DNA of 64,000 nucleotides from Gautieria morchelliformis (GCA_015179125.1 WHVA01000438.1:1-64000); one strand, 5' to 3'. Numbered from the stretch's first letter, positions 45,671 through 59,155 are shown. The notes: a model not told the origin generated them from the letters alone. Numbers and translations: made by a program.

Positions 45671-46587
45671 CCTAAATGGGGCTTACCCTATCTACAGTCG
45701 TAGCAAAATAGCCCGTGGCTCTTGACGATGTAACGTGCAAGGTCTCACGGAAGGGCTGTCTAAGTCTTGACAATCCCTTCGCTGGCGAAGGTGCTCCTTC
45801 GGAGCCCTTCGCCAACAGCACAGAAAATGGTTCGAAGGCTAAGGTAACGAAGGTGAAGTATGAGAACTCACCAGTGGCGCCTAAGTCCTCTGCTAGTCGA
45901 AGATGCAAATCTTCAAGAGAAGGCTTAAGACGATGGCCACAGCGAGGTCAAATTTGCACAAGATGAACGTGGCAACGCTCGCACCGTTCCCTTTCCAACT
46001 TCCGGAACGCCTTCACCTGTGCGTTCATGGACTTTTCAGCCCGCTTTTTCAGTTTTCGAGTCCCTGTAGGTCTGCCGTGTTTCCTCTTAAGAGGAGAGCC
46101 GAGGATGCTAATTGGGGAAGAAGGGGTGTGTTGGGAAACCGGAGGTGCGGAAGATCCCCTGGTTGGAGTACTTAGAAAACCGGTCAGTGTGCGGTCTGAT
46201 GATGTCAGCGTGTCCGTGTCTTCAGGCTCAGATGAGAACCCACCAGGAATATCAGGCTCTGTGCGCAGAGGACGCATTGCGCCCAGTATGATAGTGGGCA
46301 CAGCACCCCGGCGCAAGATCAGGCAGATATGATGAAACCAAGTACACCAGGGTACAGTATTCAGCTAAATACAAAGGTTGGTGAAGGGTCTGAGGGGCCA
46401 AAGCCAGATTGGAAGGTAGTACAGCGAGCATGGCAGTGGGACACGCCTGAAAATTCAAAGTCCCCATAAAAGATTTCAAGCGGAGATGGCACTCCGCGAC
46501 GGGCCTCATAAGTTCCACCAGTCCCTCTGGTAACCTTTAGAATGACTATCTTCTAATCGTTACCATTGCGGGACTGGGTTCGAGTCT
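45670..46587 (-). repeat. Dispersed composite repeat, copy B (empty site), with protein remnant
   Basis: 46,168-46,587 matches copy A (10,443-10,796 joined to 11,815-11,899) and lacks the Mutator-like insert. On the minus strand the repeat carries an open frame (46,316-45,948; SEPEDTDTLTSSDRTLTGFL, GSPLKRKHGRPTGTRKLKKR, then FRKLERERCERCHVHLVQ). It runs past one in-frame TGA into PRCGHRLKPSLEDLHLRLAEDL, and a further frame (FEPFSVLLAKGSEG) follows after a possible GTGAGT intron. The Cys/His spacing hints at a zinc-binding segment but I do not recognise the family. Copy A keeps only the upstream part of this frame. Confidence 0.55.
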
Positions 46588-48095
46588 AGGTGTGAACTGA
46601 CTCCAAGAAATTGCGTGCTGGTGTCACGTGACAAGTGAGAGTTGGTTTCAACGTGGGTGATAAATAGTTGGCGAAAAATTGCAAGGGTTGTACTCCGACC
46701 ACCACCTCCAACATCTGGACTCGGTCCCTCCTTAGCACAATTACCATAGGTATTATTTTGCGTCAACCCTACCTCAGTTGCTTATATGGAAATACATAGT
46801 ATTTCCCCTGGCACGATATTTGCTGTGGTTACCATCTCTGCTGACCTTCCGCCAATCAAGTAGCCTCCCTGGTTGTTATACTTCTGCAAGCCTTTCAAAC
46901 TAGTTCTTCATCCTTGCCATATATTCTCAGCTACCTCATTAACATAGATAAAGCAGTATGGCATGTCTGGGACAAGATAAAACCTAATGCAAGCATGGTC
47001 TCACATCCGACAACGGTGCTATGTATTAAGGTAGGCCCGCCTGCTCTCATTCGCTCTCCTCCCTGACCCTCATGCAGGCTCCTGTAACACGTCCTCAGAC
47101 GGCGGAGTTCTTGAAGACAGCGCCAGCACGGGAGTTCAACGGCGCAGCCGAGCGCGACTGTCATGTCGGCAGGGAGTGCGTGCCCGTCATTGGCGACACA
47201 GGGCCCGGGGACGAGGCCCTGGGTGGGGCGGGGGTGGGGCTGGGGCTGGGGCTGGAGAGCTGGGCTGACAGTGATGCCTCCCTGGCAACGCTGCGCTTCT
47301 TGCCTGGGGCCCATGTGCCCAGTGGCGAACATGAGTGTGCGTCGCCCCTGCCACCTCACCGCACCCGCACACACATTCCTTTGCCCCCAACAGCAACGAT
47401 GGCAGCAGCCACACCTGCACCCGCCGCATCACACACCCCCCGCACCTCCAACTCTGCACCCACAAGCCCTCCCTTACCCACGCATGCCACCGCCACGGCA
47501 ACCTTACCTCACCCATACCCGCCCCCCTCCCAGACCCCCCAAAATCCCCCGCCACCGCGCGGGCAAATACATGGAGCATGTCTTCATGAACGCACCCTGC
47601 ACGCTCCCTGGGGATGGGAACGGACCCGCGCCCAACGCGTACCCATCGCACTCGCACTCACACATGCTCCCCCTACCCCTGCCCATGCGCATGCGCATGC
47701 CTACCCAGCCACGGTGTCCCCGCCTCCCCCTCATTCCACTGTGCTCAAGAAAACCTCAACTCACAATGATTTGAGCCCGAGGACCCGTCCTTTGTTGGGC
47801 CCTGCACAAACTGAAACCCTCACTACCAATCCCAGTTCATGCACTCGCCTGACCAAAAAAGGACTTGAGTATCGTACGTACCATCTATCTTGAGAGTTGA
47901 TGAGTGGAAGGATGGAAGGTTCCTGGCGAGCTGCAGAAGTGTCTGCATGATAAAGCAAGGTACGCATATCACGTGGTCGCAGGTCGACGCTCTAACAGCA
48001 CTCCATTATTCATTGTATCAGTTACATGCCTGCCGGTTCTGTGGCTGAGTCATCCCTTGGATGACTAACATATCCCACTTGTTTTTCTGCCACAA
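46588..48095. other. No gene called; C/A-rich low-complexity frames
   Basis: 46,588-47,060 holds short frames only. At 47,072-47,893 a 273-codon plus frame is dominated by Pro, Thr, Ala and His from CCCGCACAC/CCTACCCAC-type sequence, with a GGGGCTGGGGCTGG repeat (about 47,236) and alternating GCGCATGCGCATGC (about 47,684). No domain is present, and frames on the opposite strand are equally open. I do not call a gene. Confidence 0.45.
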
Positions 48096-48099
48096 CTGA

Positions 48100-48540
48100 T
48101 AGCCTGAACATCATTTGGTCTCCACTTCCACTTCCATGGTCCACACGGTGGGATAGGGCATTGGGCTTGCCCCTGGTGTGGCCAGGGGGTGATAGAGCGC
48201 AAAGTCGAACCGAGACAGGTATAGGGACCACCGTGCTTGTTGTCTGTTCAATTCTTGGACAGGCAGAGGTACTCAAGGTTCTTGTGGTCTGACCAGATCT
48301 TGAACGGGCACAGAGCACCCTCGAGAAAGTGTCGCCACTCCTCCAGCACTCGGATGATCGCCAGCATTTCCTTGTCATGGATCTTATAGTTCCATTCCAC
48401 AGGACTAAGGCTTGTGGAGAAGAAGGCAATCGGGTGCCACTTTCCACCATCCTCCGACGACTGCTGCGACAAGACTGCTCCAGTGGCTGCATCGGAAGAA
48501 TCCGCTTCAACTTGATAAGGGTGAGGCTCTCCCTTCGCAT
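48100..48540 (-). mobile_element. Ty3-type RNase H fragment
   Basis: Minus-strand sequence encodes the RNase H region typical of Ty3 elements (VEADSSDAATGAVLSQQS, WHPIAFFSTSLSPVEWNYKI, ILEEWRHFLEG-like and WSDHKNLEYL). It matches the same region of the chromoviruses nearby but is an isolated piece joined to a KDZ fragment. Confidence 0.75.
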
Positions 48541-48559
48541 TATCCCAAATGGGCACTTG

Positions 48560-49044
48560 GTTTGGGTTAGTTCCACCTGCGCTAACCACCCTCCGAGAGA
48601 ACTGTTGATCTTCATCAACAATCCATGTTGCCAACCAGTTTATCTCCACATTGAGTCTCATTATTTCTTCCTGGGCCTAAGTCCACTTGAGATGAAACAT
48701 AGTAGCTTGTAGAGTGTTGGCATCAGCCCATTCCAAGTTCCAAATGTCCTTTCAGGCCCCTGCCTGGAGCAGCTCAAACTCTACGAGTCTTGTATATCCA
48801 CAATCTGAGCCAAACTTAAAGTAGGACAAGGGACTTCAAGGCATGCAGCAGCCTTGTTGTACACTGCTAGAGCTCTCTGTATAGCCTTGGAGTCAGCTTT
48901 CAAGGCCTTTGAGATGTGCATCCACATATTATAACCTATGGCAATTACAACAAGTGGATAAGTGTATTTGATGACAAACATACCTGTCTGTGAGACATTG
49001 GCGTTGGTAGGTTCAAACAGACGTTGGACTACTAGTCCTTCCAA
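48560..49044 (-). mobile_element. KDZ-type DNA transposase, C-terminal fragment
   Basis: The minus strand reads GYNMWMHISKALKADSKAIQ, RALAVYNKAAACLEVPCPTL, LAQIVDIQD, then after in-frame stops AQEEIMRLNVEINWLATWI. This is the helical C-terminal block I associate with Kyakuja/Dileera/Zisupton transposases of Agaricomycetes (a 'KALKARSKAIRTAL..YN.AA..L.PPRP.L' stretch followed by 'A.EEI.RLN.EI.RL'). The catalytic core is missing, at least three stops interrupt it (about 48,782, 48,754 and 48,679) and it abuts an RNase H fragment, so it is a relic. Confidence 0.6.
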
Positions 49045-52000
49045 CGAAAAGCGGAAGCAGCGGAAGAGAGGATGTCGGCGAAGTTAGCAAAGGTCAAACC
49101 CGCAACTCCGGCAGACTTTGACAGACATCGGGAGAAGGGACGCGCATTCTTCAACACATGCAGCATCTACTTCGCAATTGTCGGAGACCTCTTTCCGAAC
49201 GACCAGGCTCGGATCCACTGGGCATTGTCCTTTTTCAAGTCGGACCACGCAGCCCGTTTTGCAAACAAGGTGATCCGACATGAAGCAAAGGGCAAGGGGA
49301 ACTACTTCCGGGACTGGGACGCCTTCGAGAAAACATTTTCCGACCAGTTCTGCCCGAAAAACGAGCAGCTCACAGCCCTTACGAAGCTCGAGGGGACAAG
49401 CTGGTACCAGGCCAAGGATCTGGTCGATGACTACATCGATCGCTTCCAGGAGCTCATTGACCTTGTGGAGTATGACGACGACAAGACGATCGTCATCAAA
49501 TTCCGACGAGGACTTGATCCGACACTCCAGAACCAAGTCGCGCTGCTTGGGGATGGAGCTCCGGATTTTGATGACCCGGAAGGGTGGTACCACGCTGCGC
49601 AGAGGGTGTCCCGGAACAGGGAAGCAAATGAGGCCTTCGTGGAGACAAACCGGAACATGACACGCAGTTCCACTCGTCCTACTCCACCTGTGCCAAAACC
49701 CGGAAGTGCATTACTCCCACACGGAAAATATTTCCGATGGTTGCTCCGCCTGCTCCTATTAGGAACCATAGCCCTCCTCCCTCGAAGAGTGGCCCTGCCC
49801 CGATGGATGTTGACCGCATGCGTGGAAAAGGCCACAGAACTATCACCTGCTTCCGATGCCAAAAACGAGGTCACTATGCTCGCGAGTGCCCCCAAGCCTT
49901 TGACATCTGGCTTATGACCACGGAGGAGAAACTCAAGCTCCTTCCAGAGTTCCTCGCACTCGCGGACATGAGCGGAGTGCCCTCTGCGGAAGGAATTTCC
50001 GAAAATGCGGAACATGGTGCATCGGGAGTGGAAGATGCGTCGGATTTTGTGACGTGCAGCGGGTGAGATGTGTGCCCCTGCTGCCTGTACATAACTGGTT
50101 TGCCTGTCTTGAAGTAGAGAATGAAAACCCCCCACTCCCCTCGTTTCGTACAGACCCACCGGATAAAGTCACACAAAAACCGAACCCGACACCCCGTCCA
50201 TCCCGCATCCGCCCTTGGGAGAGACACCTCCCGAAGCGCTATGTCGTTGCTTCCACCCCTGGCCCCAAGTCACTAGTCATTAAGGTGGAGATCCAGACAA
50301 CAGATACTGCGGAAGTCAAATCCGGACCCGCCCTTGTCGATTGCGGGGCCACTGGTCAGTGTATAGACCGGGACTATGTGGAACGGAACCGACTGACCAC
50401 ATGGAAGTTGCAACGTGCAATCCTGGAATTCACTGTGGATGGAAGCCCCAACGAGGCAGGGTCCATCACGGAGATAGTAGACACAATTCTCCGCTATGAT
50501 GGGCACACAGAATGCACTTCCTTTGCAGTGACCAGCCTGGGGAAGCAAGACATCATCCTCGGGTTTACCTGGCTCCAGGAGCACAACCCGGAGATCAATT
50601 GGCAGACTCGGAAGGTGCTAATGAGTCGGTGCCCAGCCAAGTGTCGTATGTGCTGGTCGGAAGTGCGGAAGGAGCGCCAGGAGCAGTGGAAGACTGAACG
50701 GCTCATACAGACATGTCGTTCTGGCCCCCATCCACTGCTTGCAGAAGACGACTCGGAAGCGGAATTTGAACCGGCTCCCACATCCAATTCCGATTTCAAT
50801 TCCGACTCCGTCATCATAAGACTCAGCCCGGAAGAGACTCTGGAGGATGGGGAGCGCTTGCTGTACGTAAACCTTCCACCGGAAGCGGAACACATCCGTT
50901 CCACCGGAAATATTTCGCAATGCCTTGCTGAAGCCTCCAAGAAGCATGATAAAGCGGAGGTGGAAATTCCAGAGTACCTGCGGGAGTTCGAGGATGTCTT
51001 TGCCAAGGAGTCATTTGATGCCCTGCCTCCATGAAAGCTTTGGGACCATGCCATCGAGTTGGAGCCTGGGTCAAAGCCCACCAACTTCAAAGTCTACCCG
51101 CTGTCACCCAAGGAGCAGGCAGAGCTCGATGCATTCCTTGCGGAAAACCTCCGTACAGGGAGGATCCACCCCTCCAAGTCACCCATGGCATCTCCGGTGT
51201 TCTTCATCAAGAAGAAGGACGGCTCGCTCAGACTTGTGCAGGACTACCGGGCCTTGAATGCGATCACAATCAAGAACCGGTACCCCATTCCACTCATTTC
51301 CGAACTGATCACACAACTCCACGGGGAGAGGTACTTCACTAAGCTAGATGTCCACTGGGGCTTCAATAATGTTTGGATCCAAGAGGGAGACGAGTGGAAG
51401 GCCACATTCCGCACCAACTGGGGACTCTTTGAGCCACAGGTCATGTTCTTTGGCCTCACCAACAGTCCCGCCACATTCCAGACGATGATGAATGACATTT
51501 TCCGTGACATGATAGTGGAAGGGGTTGTCTGCGTCTACCTCGATGACATCCTCATCTTCACAAAAACAATGTCGGAACATCGGGAGGTTGTGCAGAGAGT
51601 GCTGGAATGGCTCCGGGAGTACAACCTGTGTCTCAAGCCGGAAAAGTGCGAATTTGAGCGGACACGGATAGAATATCTTGGGGTGATTGTGTCGGAGGGC
51701 AGGGTGGAAATGGACCCAGTCAAAGTTTCCGGTGTATCGGATTGGCCTGTGCCGCGGAACAAGAAGGAGGTCCAGTCCTTCATTGGGTTTGTCAATTTCT
51801 ACCGGGGGTTCATCAAGGACTTGTCCTGCCATGCCCGTGCCCTCTTCGACCTCACCAAGAAGGAGGTTGAATGGCGGTGGGGAGAGCCAGAACAGGCCTC
51901 CTTTGACAAACTCAAGGAGCTGATCACTTCCGCCCCGGTCCTGATCTTTCCCGACGACTCTCGCCCTTATCGAGTCAAGGCGTATTCTTCCGACACAGCT

Positions 52001-54469
52001 ACCAGAGCGGTCTTGTTGCAACAGTCATCGGAAGATGGTGGGGGGTGGCATCCGATTGCCTGTTTCTCTAAAAGCCTTAGTCCGGTTGAGTGGAACTATG
52101 AGATCCACGACAAGGAGATGCTGGCAATCATCCGAGCACTGGAGGAGTGGCAACACTTACTCGAGGGTTCTCTGTGCCTGTTTGAGATCTGGACAGACCA
52201 CAAGAACCTTGAGTACTTCCGCACGTCTAAGAAGTTGAACCGACGCCAAGCACGATGGTCCCTACACCTTTCCTGGTTCGACTTCATGCTCCACCACCGC
52301 CCTGGCAGCACCATGGGCAAACCCGATGCCCTATCCCGCTGTGCGGATCATGGAAGTGGAAGTGGAGACACCACTGATATGACACTGCTCCGCCCAAGTC
52401 TCTTTGCAATCCGCACCCTAGAGGGAGTGACTGCAGTTGGGGCGGAAGCGGAAATGCTCCGGGACATCCGGAGGCAGTACCGGAATGGAGAGAAGGAGGA
52501 GTCGATGGTGAAGGCGGTGGAAGAACTTCGGAAAGGGCACTCACGGTCTGTATGGGCAGCGGAATGGTCCAAACATGATGGACTGCTCCACTTCAGAGGC
52601 AAGGTCTATGTTCCAGGTGGGGCGGACCTCTGCCGCCGCATCGTGTCCCAGCACCATGACACACGGGTCGCTGGGCATGCTGGCAGGTGGAAGACACTGG
52701 AATTAGTGGCTTGGAACTACTGGTGGCCTCAGATGTCCCGCTACATTGGACAGTACATGAAGACATGTGACCTTTGTCTCCGAACCAAAGTGCAACGACA
52801 TCCGCCCGTCGGAGAACTTGTTCCACTCCCAATTCCGGAATCCCTCTGGGACACCATCAGTGTTGACTTCATCGTTGAACTCCCAGAGTCCCATGGCTAT
52901 GACACAATCATGAATGTAATGGACCCGGTAAGCAAGGTGTCCCACTTCATTCCGATACACACAATGATCACGGCCCTTGCAGCGGCCCGCCTGTTCCTTG
53001 CGCAAGTCTGGAAGTTGCATGGGCTCCCGAAGCAAGTTGTTTCCGACCGAGGTCCGCAGTTTGTCGCGGAACTGACTCGGGAGCTCTACCGCCTGCTTGG
53101 AATAAAGCTGGCTACCACCACAGCGTACCATCCTCAGGGTGACGACAGAACGGGTCAATCAGGAGTTGGAGCAATATCTCCGCCTCTTCGTCAATGAGAG
53201 GCAGGATGACTGGGATGAGTTACTTCCACTGGCGGAATTCCAATACAACAACCATGTACATTCCGCCACACAACAGACTCCCTTCATGCTGGACTCTGGA
53301 CGACACCCGCGGATGGGCTTCGAGCCACGCCAGGCAGAGTCCCGACTCAAGCCGGTCAATGAGTTCCGAGACCGCATGGACTCCACCCTTTCGGAAGCCA
53401 AGTCGGCCCTTGCGAAGGCCAAGGATGACATGGCAAGGTACTACAACCAACACTGGGTTCCTGCCCCGGAGTACCAAGTCGGAGACAAGGTGTATCTAGA
53501 TGCAAGTGACATCCGTACCATGCGCCCTTCACAAAAGCTTGCCCACCGCTACCTTGGGCCCTTCACAGTGATGCGGAGGGTTGGACGGAATGCATACCGC
53601 CTCTGACTTCCGATGTCCATGTCCCGCCTCCACCCCGTCTTCAACGTGGTGAAGTTACTCCCTACTCTTGAGGACCCAATTCCAGGTCGGAAGGCTCGTC
53701 CGCCACCTCCGCCGGAAATTGTAGATGGGGAAGAGCACTATGTGGTGGAACAGGTCCTGGACAGCCGGTTTGTGGGAGGATGACTCCAATTCCTTGTGAA
53801 ATGGGAAGGGTATGGGTATGAGGAGAATTCGTGGGTCCCGGAGCAAGATGTCTCCGCTCCAGACAAACTCCGCGAGTTCTATAGGACACACCCTGGTGCC
53901 CCTCGCCAAATCCGCTCACTGGCATTTCAATCCCTCGTGTCCTGTGCTTCGAGGATGCAGCATGCTAGAGGGGGGGTGATGTCAGGGGACACCCTGTTTT
54001 CCATTTCCAGTTCCGACACCACATCCAGTTCCGACACCATTTCCGACTCCGGTTCCGGTTCCGATTCCATCCCCACCTCCGCTTTCGGAAATGATTCCGC
54101 TTCTGGGAGAACTTCCACCAGTTCTGTTCGCCTTGCCAGTTCCACTCCAATTTCCGACTTCCACTCTCGGAACAGTGTCGGAAATCAAGCGACTCGCGTA
54201 ATAGGTGGCATCAAGGGTCGATCAAGGGTCAGGGAGGTCAGGAGGATGCAGGGTTGATGGTGGGTGCCAAGTGTTGTCCCTGGCTGTGCAGCGTAGTATA
54301 ATACGGGCTCGCTGACATTGGGGGTCCTTAGACTTTTCTCTTTGGATTTCCCCTTGTCAGGTGAGAATCCCCTCTCTTGTATACTCTGTTAATTTATACA
54401 TACTTTGGATTTCCCCTTGTCAGTTGTGTGGTAGTGTGATCTCCACAACCAGCCAGGGTTGCCCGTACA
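49045..54469 (+). mobile_element. Ty3/gypsy chromovirus copy 2, 5'-truncated
   Basis: Same family as copy 1, opposite strand. Parts in order: gag (about 49,072-50,066; NEQLTALTKLEGTSWYQAKD, CCHC knuckle CFRCQKRGHYARECP), protease (about 50,330, VDCGAT), reverse transcriptase (about 51,060-51,740; [25 protein letters not shown]), RNase H (about 51,950-52,330), integrase (about 52,640-53,460; HHDTRVAGHAGRWK, CDLC zinc finger) and chromodomain (about 53,740-53,870; MKWEGYGYEENSW). A purine-rich tract and the single LTR (53,980-54,469) follow. The left LTR and leader are absent. It is broken, with about five breaks, and provides empty sites for two of the insertions in copy 1. Confidence 0.88.
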
Positions 54470-57400
54470 CTCAGGGTCCAGCCAAGTTTCTGAAGCTTCG
54501 GCCGGGGATGCAGACATGTGTCAGGAATGGAGCAGGCATCCCTGACTTGGATCAGGGCCATGAGGTATATAGGTAGCGCACTGGTAGTGGAGGTCCTTAG
54601 CTTTTCCTCTTTGGATCCTCCTCTACCAGACCATGTGAGTTTGCTGGCTAGGGAGAGTTGCCCTCACAGCATGAAAAGCTCTTCTCCAAAGGACCGGTAG
54701 TCAGGTGGTGGAATAAAGCCATAGGCAATTTCGGCATCAGCGATTCTGAGTCAGATTTTGGCATGCATTGTGAGCATACAGCACCCGACACCACTTCCTT
54801 TGAAGTTGTTCTGTCAGCCGGTCTATCCCTGATCACCCCTCCGAATCCCATGATGATGGATCAGTCCGAATGGATCCGGAATATAAAAGAGGAACTCTGG
54901 GTAAGCCGAGTGAAGAATGAGGAAATAGTGAACACGCTACACCTCATCATGACCAAATTAGATGTGTGGCCAACACCCCAAGAGCCGAGAAGAGAAAAAG
55001 CAGGAACCTTAGAGTTCAGGGGGTTCAAAGACTCAGAAGGGGAAGCCAATTGGCTGGTAACAGGTTCGAGGTGGGGAAAAGTAAAGCCGGTGACACCATC
55101 GGATTTCAATGGGGACTGAGAATGGGTCTGAGTGTTCCTGAACTCCCTGACCCTATACTTTGTAATCATTGGGGACACTTTCCCATTGGATCAAGCCTGT
55201 ATCCACTGGGCTCTGTCATTCTTCAATTCCAGCCAAGCTGGGTGTTTTTCAAATTGAATCCTGCCTGCCAAAGCCAAAACGCGAACCCCATATTTTCAAG
55301 CTTGGGAGGATTTCCAAAAGGAGTTCACTGATCAGTTCTGCCTGAGGAATGAGCAAATCACTGCCCTCACAAAGCTTGAAGGCACAAGCTGGTACCAAGG
55401 CAAGGACCCAATCGATGAGTACATTGACCGTTTCCAGGAATTGATAGACCTAGTGGAATACAATGACGAGAAGTTGAAAGTCATCAAGTGACCCGAGCCT
55501 ACAGAACAAGGTGGTGCTACTTGGAGATAGCACCCCAGACTTCGACAACCCCAAGGGATGGTACGAGGCCACCCAAAGAGTGTCCTGAAACTGAGATGTG
55601 AACGAGGCATTCCTCAAAACAAGCCAAAGCCTTTCCAGACCCGCCCAAGGCACCAGCTCCTTCCCAAAGGTCGCCGTAGCCCCAGTGTTCAATCCCAAGC
55701 CCCTGTTCCATGGCCCAAGGCAAGCTGCAACCACAGCCCTGCCAAGAGATGGCCCGGCCCTGATGGACGTAGATGCCACACACAGAAGCAGCTGCCCCTT
55801 GGTGACTGGCTACCAATGCCGCAAGTCCGGTCACTGTGCCCAAGAGTGCCCCCAGGGCTTCAATGTTTGAACCATGACCCGCGAAGAAAAACTAGAGATG
55901 GTCCTGGAGCTCCTTTCCCTGACCGATGCAAGCCTAGTAACTCCAAGTCGGGAGAGGGACCCACGACTCGAGAGGTGATGGAGGATGCATAAGAACCAAT
56001 GTTGGGTTTTGTAGACCACAGGGGGTGAAAAGTGTGCCCCGTTGCCTGTACATAACTGGTTCTCTTGCCTTGAAGTCAAGAATGAAATGCCCCCACTCAC
56101 CTCACCTGTGCAAGAGAATTTGGTTGAAGCCACACAGAAACCCGCCCCCGTCCTCCGGATGTACATGCCCCAACTTCACACCTTCGAAAAAGAATGCCAA
56201 GACATGCATGATCAGCTCAGTCAGCTCCACCAAATCCCTGGTGGTCAAGGTGGAAATTCAGACTACTGACAACAGAGAGGTTAAGTCCAGACCTGCCCTG
56301 ATTGACAGTGGGGCCACCGCATCAGGAAAAGCCCAAAAACCTGGTAGCCGAGCCCAAAAATACATTGCCCAACGGGCGCTACGGCTGGCCATGTAACTCA
56401 GCCCTGCTGATGTAGCCTGCGTAGGCCAACGTAAATCGCAGATGGCCCCTGCGTAGACTGCGTAGGCCGAGGTAGTAATGCCACAGAACAACGTAGTCTA
56501 CAAGTATTGATCACTAATCGTCACTGGTTTGAGCTTGCTCACTGAATTATTGAACAACATGCTGACCAATTCCCTTGTTGAAATTTTTCTCCAATGACAT
56601 AGTAGGCGAGTCATAAATGTTCAGCAATTCCAACATCTGGAATGTGCTCCCCTCACAACACAGGGGAAATGGGATGCCTAAAGTTAACGCTCACCAGTGT
56701 GCACCTTTTTCTGCACATACCGTCATGTGCTTCCATACAGACTTCCATTCAATCAGGCGTGATATGGCCCCTGGGGCTTTGGATTTCTCAGGCACTGTGA
56801 GTACCCCTCACTTAATTCGTTGTATCCACCGTTATATGTACATCTTTTTCACATCATGAGTCTGATGACACACACCAATGCTGTTGGTCTAATATTTATT
56901 TTAAAGCTGTTCCTGTTGCTTGGGCTTGGAGGTGTACAGGCTGCAATGTACGCCGACCAAGGTCATACCTTAAATAGCAATGTATAATCTGTAGATGGTC
57001 TGCTTTATATTGCGTGCTGACACAAGCATGTGCCGCAGCCCCGTTTTCTTGGAAGTCATTTCCAGCTCTGAGGATGCACGTGATCGGTGGAATGTTTTGG
57101 TACACAACCAAACACAATGTTCCATTCATACCACCGCCACCTGTTCCACAACCACCTGTCTTGGATCAAGCTGGACGTGCACTGCACCCTTTTCTAATTG
57201 TTATTTATGCCTCCCTATAGTAGGCTAATACATGCCGGTAAATTTTTTTATGTTCGCTTCCGTCGTTCCTTCCCCTACATTGCATGCTTTGTTTGAGCTT
57301 GTCAGTACTTGACAAGTGTCAATCTTAGAATGGCCTAAACATTTTCAACTGAAGTGTTCTGTGATCATTGGACTGTCCCTCATGGCAGACCCAATCTTTC

Positions 57401-59155
57401 ACTTGACCACACATCGTGGAGTCCCATAGTTGTTGGCAGGTATTTTACAATGCTTCCCATGTGCTTGGGTACTGCTCCTACTCTCCACAGCAACAGGTCA
57501 TCCTTTGCGGAGGTCTCTTTCCATGAGTCCAGAGTCTGCTTGAGAACCATAGGTAAGTCCCCACCATGTTGTTAACCACAACACAATGTTCTGACATTTG
57601 ACAGTATCCGTAGATTTTATGTCCACCTCCCAATCGTGACCCGAAACCGCGCAAGCCATTGATGAGTCAGATGAGGACTGAGAGCTGCATATGTACTTTT
57701 TGCTTTTTGATCATCTATGTGTACTGTGATGAAGAGCGCATGGTCCATCGATCTAAATAAATGAGAATTGTTTCATCTGCTCGCGCTGGGATGGATCTGT
57801 ATGCAACACAGCATTGGGCTACAGCGCAACTATCGCTACAAGGCGCTACCTCAGTGCTACATCGAACTACAGGGCTCAATGTATGCTTGTGTGATCACTA
57901 TGTAGGCCTACAAGACAGCTACATGGGCCTATACTACCACCTTCAAACTACTGTATGCTACATAAACGGCCAACATCCTACGGCCCTACAAGTCCTACAT
58001 AGCCTACGTAGGACTGTGTATTACCTTGCTTTTTTCCTGATGCGGGATGTTCATGGCTCGAGCATACATGGAGAGGAACTGTCTTAGCACACAGAAGCTC
58101 CAGAAGCCGATCTACATATGCAATGTAGACAGGAGTCTGAACACCTTGGGAGCAGTTACAGAGGTCGTAGATGCCATCCTCCAGTTCAACAGGCATTCGG
58201 AGAGGACTACGTTCATAGTCGCCTCCCTTGGGGTGCAAGACATCATCATTGGCTTCCCTTGGATCCATGATCATAACCCAGAGATTGACTGGAAATCTGG
58301 TGAGATTTCCATGAGCCACTGCCCAGATAGGTGCCACACCTGCCAAGCTGAGGAGTACGGGGGGCAGAAGGAACTAAGACAGGCTGAGAGGAAGCTGCGG
58401 AAGTGCCGCTCAGGCCCACACCTGGCCATTGTCCACGATAGTGACAGCACTGATGACAAATCCAAGGTGGACCCCCAGAAGCCACAGACCCCAAACAAGC
58501 CTACCTTGCAAGTCTGCGGCAAGAGGGAGACCATTTGCTCTATGTGGACTTACAGCTAGCAGAGTGGAGAAAATAGGTGAAAATCATAGAATAATAGAGG
58601 TAGCTCCTCAGAGAAAAGTACAGATCATGACAGGTGGATCCATTCAGTTGCCTTCCAATCCTTCATGTCCCATGCTTTGAGGACGCAGCACACTAGAGGG
58701 GGGTGATGTCAGGGGACACCCCCTTTTCCAGTTCTGACCTCACTCCAAGTTCCACTCACTCCACCTCCATTTCCACTGCCATTTCCAGAAGCAGTTCCAC
58801 CACATCTCCTCACTTCTCTGCCTCTGCCCTGCTTCTCCACATCCGCTTTCAGAACAATTTTGGGAGCAAGCAGCTTGCACAGTACATGGCATCCAGGGTT
58901 GATTGGGGGTCAGGGGAGGCCAGGGTTGCTAGTAAGTACCAAGTGATGGCCCTGGCTGTGGTTGAGTACAATATAATATAGGCTTGCTGGCAGTGTGGAT
59001 CCTTATCATTAGACTTTTCTCTTTGGTTTTCCCCTCCGTCAAGTGAGAATCCCTTTTATTGTATATTCCCCTTATTTATGTATATGCTTTGGATTTCCCC
59101 TCTGTCAGCTCATGTGATTGTGTGACCTTCACAATGCATGAAGGTTGCCCTTACA
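54470..59155 (+). mobile_element. Older chromovirus relative (copy 3), heavily decayed
   Basis: An LTR end (to 54,668, ...GTTGCCCTCACA) is followed by GCATGAAAAGCTCTTCTCC, which parallels the leader of copy 1. Gag-like sequence follows (about 54,720-55,990; CCHC region YQCRKSGHCAQECPQ), then protease-like sequence (about 56,290 and 58,050-58,560; TTFIVASLGVQDIIIGFPWI). Most of pol is missing. A purine tract (CTAGAGGGGGG) and the 3' LTR 58,707-59,155 (TGTCAGGGGACACCC...GTTGCCCTTACA) close the element. It is clearly more diverged than copies 1 and 2, carries many breaks, and is interrupted by a DNA transposon. Confidence 0.75.
56320..58042. mobile_element. Non-autonomous TIR DNA transposon, about 1.72 kb
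   Basis: The insert interrupts the protease region of copy 3. It starts CATCAGGAAAAGC and ends GCTTTTTTCCTGATG, a short inverted repeat. The flanks read GGGCCACCG and CGGGATG; removing the insert with one CG restores a plausible uninterrupted sequence, so the target duplication may be just CG. Both subterminal regions are rich in GTAGG/CCTAC words (TGCGTAGGCC, CCTACGTAGG, GGCCTAC; 56,410-56,480 and 57,830-58,020), as often found where a transposase binds. No transposase frame was recognised. Confidence 0.65.

Noticed and set aside
47072-47893. 273-codon plus frame
   Set aside because: Pro/Thr/His-rich peptide from CCCAC-type low-complexity DNA, equally open on the other strand, with no motif.
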